From: Bacteroidota bacterium
GTDB lineage: Bacteria; Bacteroidota; Bacteroidia; Bacteroidales; Bacteroidaceae
Assembly: GCA_023425865.1 (NCBI GenBank)
Contig: JAFABV010000076.1
Span: 1 to 47,715, forward strand
Direction: 5' to 3'
DNA: 47,715 nt
Shown in pieces: positions 19,141 to 27,047 of this stretch; positions within the stretch are counted from its first letter, which is position 1, and each line of letters starts with the position of its first letter. Below the pieces are notes generated by a model, which had not been told where the DNA came from, did not search any database, and was given only the letters and a program-made list of their open reading frames with translations. Both the position numbers and the translations under genes were made by a program.

Positions 19141-20256
19141 TCAGTATAGCCCCTGATAGATAGCCCTGATCTCATCGTCCGACAGGGGCACATAGTTGTT
19201 GGCCAGCAGCCGCTGTTGGGTTTCTACCACTGTCTTGGTAAACGTCTCTATCTCCTCGGGCCTCATGCCGTAGTCGCTCAGCCTCGCGGGCTTGATGAGT
19301 TGCAAGAGCAGCGCGTCGAGCGCATCGAACACATGGTCATCTACGCCGAGTGCCTTCTGCAGAATTTCCATCACCTCCAGCAGGTTGCGGCCGCCGGGGT
19401 TCTTCTGCTGGTAGAACTTAAACACGGCGGTGAAGAACCGGGCGTTCGACTCGCCGTGGGGCACATGGTATGTTCCGCCCAGGGGATACGACAGCGCGTG
19501 TACGGCCCCCACGCCGGTGTTGCCGAAGCCGATGCCCGCAAAGTTGGCGGCCACGAGGATGTCTTCCAGGCGCTCGAAGCGGTATTCCTCGCCCCGCGAG
19601 GCAATATTTCTGAAAATGTCGATGATGGTCTCGATGGCCGACCTGTCGAAAATCTTGGTGTAGGGGTTCGACTTCGGCGACACGTATGACTCCGTGGCGT
19701 GAATCAGGGCGTCGATGGCGCTGAACATATAGAACTTAAAGGGCAGCCCCCTCAGCAGCTCAGGTATGATCACGGCGTCGTCGGCCAGTATCTCGTCGGT
19801 GGCCAGCCCCAGCTTGGTGTGCTTCGATTTGATTTCGGCAATAGAGAGATTGGTCACCTCGCTCCCCGTACCTGCGGTGGTAGGGATAATGACCAGCTGC
19901 TTCTCTTTCACTAACGGCACCTTCTTCTCGAAGGCGTCTGTCACATTGGTAATGCCTTGCAGGGCAAAGATCTTGGAGATGTCGATCACCGTACCGCCAC
20001 CTACGGCGACCACCCGACGGAATGACACGCCCTTCAGGTCGGCGATGACGCTGTTCATCATCTCGTCGGAGGGCTCGCCCTGACCATATTTTTCCTGCAT
20101 CACAAAATGCGATTGCAGATGGAGGGGTTCCATGAAGGGTTTGTACAGAAACTCATTGGTAATGACCAAATCATCCTCGCGCAGGTCGTATTCCTTGGCA
20201 AACTCAGCAAAAGAATCGTACTTGCCAATTCTCGTTTTCAATTTAAACCACTGCAT
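19141..20256 (-). CDS. 4hbD: 4-hydroxybutyrate dehydrogenase (iron-type alcohol dehydrogenase)
   Basis: Reduces succinate semialdehyde to 4-hydroxybutyrate with NAD(H). Group III Fe-ADH fold: VVAVGGGTVIDISK (nucleotide binding), IIPTTAGTGSEVTNLS, and metal ligands in SAIDALIHATESY and HALSYPLGGTYHVPHGESNA. 371 aa, the same length as the C. kluyveri enzyme. Upstream of sucD in one transcription unit, it forms a succinyl-CoA to 4-hydroxybutyrate segment; the CoA-transferase/dehydratase steps to crotonyl-CoA are not in this window. A minus-strand TAATTTTG (20338-20331) lies 75 bp upstream. Confidence 0.9.
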   Translation of the reverse strand: MQWFKLKTRIGKYDSFAEFAKEYDLREDDLVITNEFLYKPFMEPLHLQSHFVMQEKYGQGEPSDEMMNSVIADLKGVSFRRVVAVGGGTVIDISKIFALQGITNVTDAFEKKVPLVKEKQLVIIPTTAGTGSEVTNLSIAEIKSKHTKLGLATDEILADDAVIIPELLRGLPFKFYMFSAIDALIHATESYVSPKSNPYTKIFDRSAIETIIDIFRNIASRGEEYRFERLEDILVAANFAGIGFGNTGVGAVHALSYPLGGTYHVPHGESNARFFTAVFKFYQQKNPGGRNLLEVMEILQKALGVDDHVFDALDALLLQLIKPARLSDYGMRPEEIETFTKTVVETQQRLLANNYVPLSDDEIRAIYQGLY

Positions 20257-20330
20257 AGCTTTCGATTTTTAAGATTGTTTATGGACGTATTGTATGTTTA
20301 GAGTTTCATAACGAAAGTGTTATCTGTTCG

Positions 20331-20357
20331 CAAAATTAGGGAAATATTCAATTCAAA
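20331..20357 (-). promoter_or_regulatory. Probable promoter of 4hbD-sucD
   Basis: Minus-strand TAATTTTG (20338-20331) with TTTG at 20357-20354; the 15-bp spacer is shorter than usual. Confidence 0.4.
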
Positions 20358-20463
20358 GCACACCGAAAGCGTTGAAAAATATGCCGTTACGACTATTATT
20401 TAAGGTTTTTTCACGCAGTTTTCAAATGTACCTTGTGTTTTGCTTACTGTACTTTTCATTTCG

Positions 20464-20897
20464 TTACGTAAGTTTATAGGAAAGTTGTTCTGCTGTCATC
20501 TTCATGCTTAGGTTGTACTCCCACGGCCGCCGCCCTTTGGTGCGCAATAGCAGTCTTGGCTGCCGCTTGACTGGCTGCCAAGGCACGATGTGCCATCTGC
20601 AAAACTCAATGTGGCCGTCGTTCAGAACGAAGCATTTCGTTTTGTAATCGCCAGAGGTTGCGATGTGTTTGGCTGGTATCCTGTTTGTGATGGTGGGGGC
20701 GAGCTTTTTATCCTCTCAATTTGCCTTACACGCCTTCCAGTCCGCACCATTCTGCTTAGGTTATGTGCGGCAATAGTTGGCCGTTTGCCTTTGTCTGTGG
20801 CGCGGAGGGGCAAGCGGCTGTACTTGGAGTAGGGGAGGGATGTGGTCTGATAGAAGTTGGTAATCTTGCAAGCGCAAAGTGATTTTGTAGTTGGCAA
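20464..20897 (-). pseudogene. Possible frameshifted small ORF remnant, unrecognised
   Basis: Two overlapping minus-strand open frames look like parts of one decayed gene. One covers 20897-20622 (starts MPTTKSLCACK, contains MVRTGRRVRQIER). A different frame is open from 20715 down to a stop at 20464-20466 and reads like real protein (GDYKTKCFVLNDG, FCRWHIVPWQPVK, KMTAEQLSYKLT) but has no start codon near its 5' end. A single frameshift near 20710 would join them. I do not recognise the family; a non-coding interspersed repeat is an alternative. Confidence 0.25.
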
Positions 20898-21130
20898 ACG
20901 TCAAGTTGCCAAACGAGGGCGGGGTGTGGTTTCACGCTGCACTTGCCGCGTAACGCAACTCTTGCATGCGCGCAAGTATCAATATGGGTAGTCTCTCATC
21001 CGCGTGCCCCCTCCCCGATACTGTCTAAGGTGTGTCGCTGCAATGCCATGGCCCCTATGAAATCGTGCTTTCTCTACCTGTTAGCACTCCTTTCGCACGC
21101 CAATCATTGTGTCACCTCGCCCTTCACGCC

Positions 21131-21199
21131 CGATGGTTCTATATGAAACCATCCAATGGTTCTATATAGAATTATCCGATGGTTCTATATAAAACCATC
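21131..21199. repeat. Tandem array of a 23-bp palindromic repeat (3 units)
   Basis: Units 21131-21153, 21154-21176 and 21177-21199, consensus about CGATGGTTCTATATAGAACC plus ATC. The core GATGGTTCTATA and the second half of the unit make a near-perfect 22-bp palindrome. The same unit forms a 4-copy array at 47504-47595. Confidence 0.85.
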
Positions 21200-21281
21200 A
21201 CACCCTCTTGGCGTTCTCGTTCTCCTAAAGCGCAGTGGTTGCGGCTTAAGAGCGTCGTCTTAGTAGGCTAAAGGAGGGGAT

Positions 21282-21350
21282 TACGCAGATGGTGAACGGG
21301 TAGAAGAGCCAACGCACAAGAAATGCTTGTTGGTTCGTCAGGGGAGCAGG
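21282..21350 (+). pseudogene. RhuM-family gene fragment (internal piece)
   Basis: The frame from 21282 reads YADGERVEEPTHKKCLLVRQ and GSR, resembling the conserved RhuM segment 'IYADGELEEEATCKKFLLVRQEGSR'. No start, no domain upstream and no continuation were found, so it is a relic. The piece overlaps in sequence with the end of the second RhuM relic (28768-28901). Confidence 0.45.
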
Positions 21351-21525
21351 CGCTCACCGTTCCACACACCATTTTACGCCAACCCAATACTCTGTTGTCA
21401 CCGCGTACTGTTTTCTTAGACCATTTACATTCCTACATAAGTCCTTGCAACACCATTCAGGAAGACGGTCCTTGATATTGTGTATCACCAGATGGTGCTA
21501 TTGTAAGATTTGTTATTGCAGTTAC

Positions 21526-21674
21526 CTTGCGGTAGAAGTCCGCATTGAATCAAGATTGTAAGATGGAATTATAATGCGCCATTTGCACATAAATGCTTAT
21601 TTTGCAATCATTATACTGCTTTTCATGAATGAAATTTGGCAAATATACTGGATTTTATTATATTTGCACTTATT
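21526..21674. repeat. 149-bp direct repeat, copy 1 (promoter-bearing)
   Basis: Matches 27048-27196 at a constant offset of 5522 bp with about 9 mismatches and no gaps by eye (about 94% identity). It begins CTTGCGGTAGAAGTCCG and ends just after the -7 element. Copy 2 sits upstream of the McrB-type gene. Confidence 0.92.
21635..21666 (+). promoter_or_regulatory. Promoter of the HTH-methyltransferase operon
   Basis: TTTG (21635-21638), a 20-bp spacer and TATATTTG (21659-21666), inside repeat copy 1; 24 bp before the HTH ATG. Confidence 0.75.
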
Positions 21675-21689
21675 ATTAATTAAATAAAG

Positions 21690-21890
21690 ATGGACGTAAG
21701 ACCTCTTAATAGGATTAAAGTGGTTCTTGTTGAGAATCAGAAGACCAGTAAATGGTTGGCAGAACAACTCGGTGTCTCTGCCGTAACGGTCAGCAAGTGG
21801 TGCACTAATATGCACCAGCCCGACCTGCAGACGTTGGCCAGAATAGCCGAACTGATCGGATGTGAGAAAAGAGAACTGATTACAGAATAG
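21690..21890 (+). CDS. Small XRE/Cro-type HTH regulator (possible controller protein)
   Basis: 66-aa protein that is essentially one helix-turn-helix: WLAEQLGVSAVTVSKWCTN spans the two DNA-contact helices, followed by PDLQTLARIAELIGCEKREL, the usual XRE tail. Its size and place directly ahead of a cytosine methyltransferase suit a restriction-modification controller (C) protein that times methylase and nuclease expression, but function is inferred from context. It starts 24 bp after the -7 element of the repeat-borne promoter; 81 bp separate it from the methyltransferase gene. Confidence 0.8.
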   Translation: MDVRPLNRIKVVLVENQKTSKWLAEQLGVSAVTVSKWCTNMHQPDLQTLARIAELIGCEKRELITE

Positions 21891-21971
21891 AGAAGTCTCA
21901 ATTTGATTTCAGAAGGCATTTGAGAAGAAGTAGAAGTTGTTAAATCAGCATTTAGAAGAAGATAAAAATCA

Positions 21972-23198
21972 ATGATAGAGAAAGAAAATACAGTTATCGA
22001 TCTTTTTGCTGGAGCTGGAGGTTTGTCACTCGGTTTATATCAAGCAGGGTGGCATGGCCTATTTGCTGTTGAGAAAAATGCTTTTGCTTTTGAAACGCTG
22101 AAATATAATCTGATAGATAATAAGAAACATTTTGATTGGCCGGAGTGGCTACCAAAATCAGCCCACGATATCAATGAGGTTTTGAAGAACTATTCAGAAC
22201 AACTTGAAGCATTGCAAGGTAAGGTGGATCTGGTAGCAGGAGGACCACCGTGTCAAGGTTTTTCGATGGCCGGTAAACGGGTAAAGGATGATGTTCGCAA
22301 TCAGTTGGTGTTTTCCTACATAAAGTTTATCAAGTTGGTCCGGCCCAAGATGATTCTCTTTGAAAATGTCAAAGGTTTTACGTATGCATTTAATAAGAAG
22401 AAAAAAGAGGGTGTAGAACCTTATTCGCAAATCGTTATTAATGCACTTGAGGGATTAGGCTATGCTGTCAAACCTCATGTGATTGATTTTTCTGAATATG
22501 GTGTACCTCAACGGCGTAAGCGTTTCATACTCGTTGGTGTTAAGGAGGGTTTGTGCTCGCCAAATAAATTTGAGCAATTACTGAAAGAGAATCGTGATGC
22601 TTTTTTAGCGGAAAGGGGCCTTAATATTGTAGTCCCCTTGCAAGATGCTATATCTGATTTGCTTCGTGGCAATGGAGAACTGCCGACACCTGACCGCAAA
22701 GGATTTAACTCAGGTAGATATGGTAAACGTAGCTTGACTGCGTATGAGAAATTAATGCGTGGGGACTATCCAGAGACACACGATGTTCCTAATAGTCATA
22801 GTTTTGCTCATCATACAGCAGACAAACAGATTTGTTACAAACGTCTATTGGCTGAATATCCAGAACGAGGCAAACGTATAGACGGGGCAGCCCGTGAAGG
22901 ATGGGGTATTAGGCAGCGTGGAATCACAGTCTTAGATCCCAATGCTGTTTCACCAACTATTACTGGGCAGCCAGATGATTATTTGCATTATTCTGAGCCT
23001 AGAATTATGACAGTCAGGGAATGCGCCCGTATCCAATCGTTCCCAGATTGGTATGAGATAAAGGCGAAATACACCACAGGTGGGAAAATGCGCAAAATTG
23101 AAGTGCCTCGGTATTCCCAAGTAGGTAATGCCATCCCTCCATTATTTGCTGAACAAGCAGGTAATGTACTTAAACAAATGTTGCATCATGAAGGATAA
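21972..23198 (+). CDS. C5-cytosine DNA methyltransferase (M1 of the island)
   Basis: Transfers methyl from SAM to cytosine C5 in a specific DNA site. All key motifs are present: I VIDLFAGAGGLSLG (residue ~8), IV GGPPCQGFS with catalytic Cys94, VI FENVKGF, VIII PQRRKRFILVG, the target-recognition region (~215-330), IX PTITGQPD and RECARIQSFPDW, and X SQVGNAIPPLFAEQAG. 408 aa, complete. Its stop overlaps the GHKL gene by 11 bp, so the two are translationally coupled. It is AT-rich relative to the flanking core genes. In an RM role it would protect host DNA from the nuclease encoded downstream. Specificity is unknown. Confidence 0.95.
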   Translation: MIEKENTVIDLFAGAGGLSLGLYQAGWHGLFAVEKNAFAFETLKYNLIDNKKHFDWPEWLPKSAHDINEVLKNYSEQLEALQGKVDLVAGGPPCQGFSMAGKRVKDDVRNQLVFSYIKFIKLVRPKMILFENVKGFTYAFNKKKKEGVEPYSQIVINALEGLGYAVKPHVIDFSEYGVPQRRKRFILVGVKEGLCSPNKFEQLLKENRDAFLAERGLNIVVPLQDAISDLLRGNGELPTPDRKGFNSGRYGKRSLTAYEKLMRGDYPETHDVPNSHSFAHHTADKQICYKRLLAEYPERGKRIDGAAREGWGIRQRGITVLDPNAVSPTITGQPDDYLHYSEPRIMTVRECARIQSFPDWYEIKAKYTTGGKMRKIEVPRYSQVGNAIPPLFAEQAGNVLKQMLHHEG

Positions 23199-25503
23199 TT
23201 TGCAATTTCGTGTCAGTGCCGAACTGAAGAATATATTGGGTCGGGATTTGATCACGAGCCCCGATATTGCTATTTTGGAGTTGGTCAAAAACTCGTATGA
23301 TGCCCATGCATCAAAGGTGGAAATCACCTTTGATGATGATTATTTGTCAATTGCCGACAATGGCAAAGGCATGTCAAAAGATGACCTTGTCAACAAATGG
23401 CTTTTCGTTGCGTATTCTGCAAAAAGTGATGGAACAGAAGACAAATCTTATCGAAGCAAGTTCAAGCGTCATTATGCAGGAGCAAAAGGCATCGGTAGAA
23501 TGTCGTGTGATCGATTGGCAAAGAATCTTACTCTAACAACTCGAAGTGCAGTTGAAAATAAAACAGAGGTTCTTCATGTTGATTGGAGCATATTTGAACT
23601 AAGTAAGCAAACCGAATTCGATACGATAAACATTCCCCATGAGACGATAGACAACATTCCTGTTTTTCCACTATCTTCTACCACGGGAACAATATTAGAG
23701 TTTTCTGGTCTTCACCTTTCATGGTCGCATGAAGATATCAAGCGACTAAGAAAGTCTTTGGAAAAAATGATTAATCCTTTCTCTGGTACAGATGATGATT
23801 TTCAGATAGAAGTTATTGCCCCGAAGATGAAAGCCGAAGATGAAAAGGCAAAATCTTCTCATGACATAGTAAATGGTATAATAGGGAACTCCATTGCTGA
23901 TGTACTGAAGCTTAAAACCACACAGATTGAAAGCCGTATTCAGAATGGATTGATTCGTACTACATTAATTGACAGAGGAATAGTGATGTATGAGATTGAA
24001 GAGCCCAATAATGAGTACCAATCTATAGAATCTTCGTCAATAAGTCTTTTCTTTCTGAATCATGCTGCTAAATCTTCGTTTACGAGGATGATGGGGGTAC
24101 AGCCAGTAAGCTATGGCAATATCTTTTTGTTCAGAAATGGATTTCGAATTTTGCCTTATGGCAATTGGGATGATGATAGTTGGGGGGTAAACCAACGTCA
24201 GCAACAAGGTTATAAACGTTTTCTTGGTACTCGTGACTTGTTCGGCCGTGTTGATGTAGAAACGGATAACCCCGAATTGATCAAGGAAGTATCAAGTCGA
24301 GATGGTGGTTTAATAAAAACAGAGGCTTCTCAACAGTTAATGGAGTATTTCACTTTGACACATAGACGCTTGGAGCGTTATGTCGTAGGTGTCTTATGGG
24401 GAGAAGGTTTCTTAAGAAAAGAGTACTTTGTCAATCAAGCTTCTGCAATAAATGCTCGCGAACAGCTAAAAGGTGATAAGGATTCTGATTCTGCAAAACA
24501 CTTATATGAGAATATTGGAAGTAAGGTTGACTTCCTTCAACTCATAAAGTCTCTTGTCAATGACAAGTCCATTTCCGTTATTAAGTATAATGAAGACTTG
24601 GCAAATATTGTGGCTAATCCTACAGACACAGAGGTGGTTCAAGCACAGATTCTTGATGATGTCCGTAAGTTGGCAGAAAAAACCAACGATTCCTATTTGT
24701 TGGACAAACTCTTGCAGTTTGAAAAGCATCTCGATGATTTGCGTCGTGAAAAGGATGAGGCAAAAGAAAAAGCCGAAGAAGAAAGGAAAAATAGGGAGCG
24801 TGCAGAACGCGAACGTGATGTACAGATTCAAAAGAACAAGTATCTAACTGCAACGAGAAATACGACAAAAGAAGTGCAAGACCTAATACATGTTATTTTG
24901 ATTTCCTCTACCACTTCTGTCAGTTTAATGGATACTGCAAAGTGCCAGCTGGCAGATAGGGATTTGAATGGGTTGAGAATATCATTGGATAAGTTTGATT
25001 ATCATATTTCTAAAATAAATAAACTCTCAAAGTTAATAACGAAGGCTGACTTATCTCTTTTGGCAGAATCGAAATTGGTAGATATTCAGAACTATGTTAA
25101 GGAATATCTAGCAAATTTTTCGGATTCGTTCAAGGTGCAATATTATTCTGACATTACAGAACCACTTGAGAAGAAAATATCCATTTTAGATTTATCCATT
25201 ATATTAGATAATTTAGTGAGTAATTCCCAGAAAGCAAATGCGAAAGAACTGAGATTAGATTTCTCAAGGAAAGGACGTACATATATTGTCGATTTTACCG
25301 ACAATGGCGACGGCGTCGATTTGGGCATGTTTACACCACAAAGTATTTTTGAAGAAGGAATTAGCAATCGCCGGGGTGGTTCTGGGATTGGACTGAGTAC
25401 CATCAAAGACCGAATGAAAAAGGAATTAAATGGTGATATCGAGTTTCTGGGGAATGGTTTGCACTTTTCAACAGGTGCGACTTTCCGCTTAATATTTGAA
25501 TAA
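23188..25503 (+). CDS. Dual GHKL ATPase protein (MORC/Hsp90-like N domain, histidine-kinase-like C domain)
   Basis: 771 aa. An N-terminal GHKL ATPase of the Hsp90/MutL/MORC type has its N box ELVKNSYDA at 31-39, G1 DNGKGM at 57-62 and G2 AGAKGIGRMS at 97-106. A middle region of ~350 residues follows (FLFRNGFRILPYG resembles the MORC/Hsp90 second domain). A charged coiled coil lies at ~505-552, then a helical DHp-like segment with His568 (DLIHVIL). A second, histidine-kinase-type ATPase ends the protein (ILDNLVSNS at 672-680, DNGDG 705-709, GGSGIGL 730-736). ATG 23188 overlaps the methyltransferase end; the receiver gene starts 5 bp after its stop. Probably a sensor that signals to that receiver protein; phosphorylation of His568 is speculative, as the usual H-E/D context is absent. 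Confidence 0.85.
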   Translation: MKDNLQFRVSAELKNILGRDLITSPDIAILELVKNSYDAHASKVEITFDDDYLSIADNGKGMSKDDLVNKWLFVAYSAKSDGTEDKSYRSKFKRHYAGAKGIGRMSCDRLAKNLTLTTRSAVENKTEVLHVDWSIFELSKQTEFDTINIPHETIDNIPVFPLSSTTGTILEFSGLHLSWSHEDIKRLRKSLEKMINPFSGTDDDFQIEVIAPKMKAEDEKAKSSHDIVNGIIGNSIADVLKLKTTQIESRIQNGLIRTTLIDRGIVMYEIEEPNNEYQSIESSSISLFFLNHAAKSSFTRMMGVQPVSYGNIFLFRNGFRILPYGNWDDDSWGVNQRQQQGYKRFLGTRDLFGRVDVETDNPELIKEVSSRDGGLIKTEASQQLMEYFTLTHRRLERYVVGVLWGEGFLRKEYFVNQASAINAREQLKGDKDSDSAKHLYENIGSKVDFLQLIKSLVNDKSISVIKYNEDLANIVANPTDTEVVQAQILDDVRKLAEKTNDSYLLDKLLQFEKHLDDLRREKDEAKEKAEEERKNRERAERERDVQIQKNKYLTATRNTTKEVQDLIHVILISSTTSVSLMDTAKCQLADRDLNGLRISLDKFDYHISKINKLSKLITKADLSLLAESKLVDIQNYVKEYLANFSDSFKVQYYSDITEPLEKKISILDLSIILDNLVSNSQKANAKELRLDFSRKGRTYIVDFTDNGDGVDLGMFTPQSIFEEGISNRRGGSGIGLSTIKDRMKKELNGDIEFLGNGLHFSTGATFRLIFE

Positions 25504-25508
25504 AGGTT

Positions 25509-26201
25509 ATGAAACAGAAAAGATGTATTTTGCTGATCGACGATAAGGATCAAAGTGATGTAACTGATAGCATTAAGATGCAATTAAAAAATGATTTTGA
25601 CTTGGAGTTTATCTTAATTCGAACTGCTGCTGCTGAACTGAAGAAGGATGGAGGAGAGGATTTGGACATAGATAAACTCAAATCAGAGATTGAATCCAAG
25701 ATAAAAAACAAAAGCGTTTACATCGCCTTAACAGACTTTGATTTAGAATGTGACTCCCTTAATGGTTTAGGAGTAGTTAGTATGGTGCATGAAATCCGTC
25801 CTAAAGTCAATTTCTTAGTTTATTCTGGCAACTGGGATGAAGTAATTAGAACAGTTGTTGGGAAAGACTACAAGAATTCTTCAATTGAAGAACTTGTTGG
25901 AGGGATCAACAATCTTATACATGATAACATTATTAACTGCATTGGCCGCACAGACTATAAGGGTGATCTTATTAAGTATTTGAAAGAGAATAGGGGTGAT
26001 TCTATCGAACATCGGTTAGTTGCATTATTACGAGCAAATGGCGACATGAAATTTGAATCTTGTTTCCCCAAGTTCAAAGGCATGACATTTAATGATATTG
26101 CCAATACGATAGAGAGCCATTCCGATGCTCGTTCTGACGAATGGATAGAGGCTATATTAGCCCAAACTATTGCATATCTTGTAAAACAGAACAATGAGTA
26201 A
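25509..26201 (+). CDS. Atypical response-regulator receiver protein
   Basis: 230 aa. Residues ~1-115 look like a receiver domain: acidic pair in CILLIDDKD (Asp11-Asp12), a candidate phosphoacceptor in IALTDFDLE (Asp76 or Asp78), and the conserved Ser/Thr in FLVYSGN (Ser106). The C-terminal ~115 residues are helical, with no DNA-binding motif that I recognise, so it is probably not a transcription factor. Encoded 5 bp after the dual-GHKL protein and overlapping the caspase-like gene by 8 bp, it most plausibly relays the signal between them. The receiver call rests on motif reading, not on a search. Confidence 0.7.
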   Translation: MKQKRCILLIDDKDQSDVTDSIKMQLKNDFDLEFILIRTAAAELKKDGGEDLDIDKLKSEIESKIKNKSVYIALTDFDLECDSLNGLGVVSMVHEIRPKVNFLVYSGNWDEVIRTVVGKDYKNSSIEELVGGINNLIHDNIINCIGRTDYKGDLIKYLKENRGDSIEHRLVALLRANGDMKFESCFPKFKGMTFNDIANTIESHSDARSDEWIEAILAQTIAYLVKQNNE

Positions 26202-26826
26202 GGCAGTTTGTATATATCCGCAAGATAGCACAACAGATTTTCTGCGTCCGCTGTGCGACCATATCTGTGCATCCTTTGATGCTGTGGAAGTCGGATATGA
26301 CACCTCTGGTGACGATGATCCAATGGAAATTATTTTTAATGAGGTTAAAGATGCTGAGAGCATATTCTTTCTCGGTCACGGAATGAGCACATGCCTTTAT
26401 GCAAGTATTTTAGACAATGTGGAACTGTTCAATAACGAAAATATATCCTTGTTGGAAGGCAAACGATTATTTTTGTTGGCATGTAATTCTGATCAGTTCA
26501 TTACTAAATTCAAACTGTCAGATGCTGTAGGCTTTGGATTTCTACCAACAAGCGAAGAGGACATTGAGAGGACAAAGCAATACCACAAAATAGATATTTC
26601 AATGACAGGAATTCTTGATGTGGACTGTTTTAAGGCTGCTCTTGTTCAATGCCTCATCAACACTTTATCAAGGGAAACAATGGATGATCCCTACCTGTTT
26701 AGAGAAAGAATGCTGTTCAATACTTGTTGTGAAATCGTGGATTGTCTTACTAACAAGAAATCTACAAACTATAGAATTGTCGCAGATGAATTATACTATA
26801 TGTATAAGGACATGATTATAATGTAA
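26194..26826 (+). CDS. Putative caspase/CHAT-fold protease effector
   Basis: 210 aa. Two hydrophobic strands each end in a candidate catalytic residue: SIFFLGHGMST (His62-Gly63) and RLFLLACNSDQF (Cys97), 35 residues apart. This is the H-G ... AC-S arrangement of caspase-like and CHAT proteases. No signal peptide or TM segment. The ATG overlaps the receiver gene's stop, so it is made together with that protein. In known bacterial immune systems CHAT/caspase proteases are activated effectors that cleave cell proteins; that role here is inferred. A non-enzymatic or other flavodoxin-like fold is possible. Confidence 0.62.
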   Translation: MSKAVCIYPQDSTTDFLRPLCDHICASFDAVEVGYDTSGDDDPMEIIFNEVKDAESIFFLGHGMSTCLYASILDNVELFNNENISLLEGKRLFLLACNSDQFITKFKLSDAVGFGFLPTSEEDIERTKQYHKIDISMTGILDVDCFKAALVQCLINTLSRETMDDPYLFRERMLFNTCCEIVDCLTNKKSTNYRIVADELYYMYKDMIIM

Positions 26827-26832
26827 GAAAGA

Positions 26833-26973
26833 ATGTCAAAAAAGAAATATACATTCATTGATTTGTTTGCTGGCTGTGGAGGACTTTCTGAAGGCTTCTA
26901 CCGTCAAGGATTCAAGGCTCTTGCCCATGTTTTCCGCTTTGCCGCCCAGTGGCTTGAGCCCACGGCGAACTGA
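26833..26973 (+). pseudogene. Truncated second C5-cytosine methyltransferase (M2 relic)
   Basis: Begins 6 bp after the caspase-like gene with a perfect C5-methyltransferase N-terminus (YTFIDLFAGCGGLSEGFYRQG, motif I) and runs normally to residue ~33 (ALAHV). It then enters unrelated GC-richer sequence and stops at codon 47. Motifs IV-X are absent anywhere downstream, so at least 90% of the gene is gone. The junction is near 26931. It was evidently the next gene of the same operon before a rearrangement. Confidence 0.88.
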
Positions 26974-27047
26974 GCCTCGTCGTGCCGGCTGAGGCGCTCG
27001 ATGCAGTGGTGGCAGATGCCTATCTGTCAGGCCTTATTACAGAATAG
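26932..27047. other. Unassigned GC-rich patch at a rearrangement junction
   Basis: About 115 bp of clearly higher GC than either side. Short open frames exist on both strands (plus: VVPAEALDAVVADAYLSGL; minus: ICHHCIERLSRHDEAQFAV), but I recognise no protein. It fills the gap between the broken methyltransferase and repeat copy 2. Confidence 0.5.

Larger units (their letters stand above)
20898..21689. other. Gene-poor left border of the defence island
   Basis: No intact gene seen. It contains a small hairpin (TTGGCAA 20891-20897 with TTGCCAA 20906-20912), a 3-unit palindromic tandem array (21131-21199), a RhuM fragment (21282-21350), and the first copy of the 149-bp direct repeat with its promoter (21526-21674). 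Confidence 0.6.

Noticed and set aside
21131..21199. Short CRISPR array
   Set aside because: Units abut at 23 bp with no unique spacers, and no cas genes are in the window.
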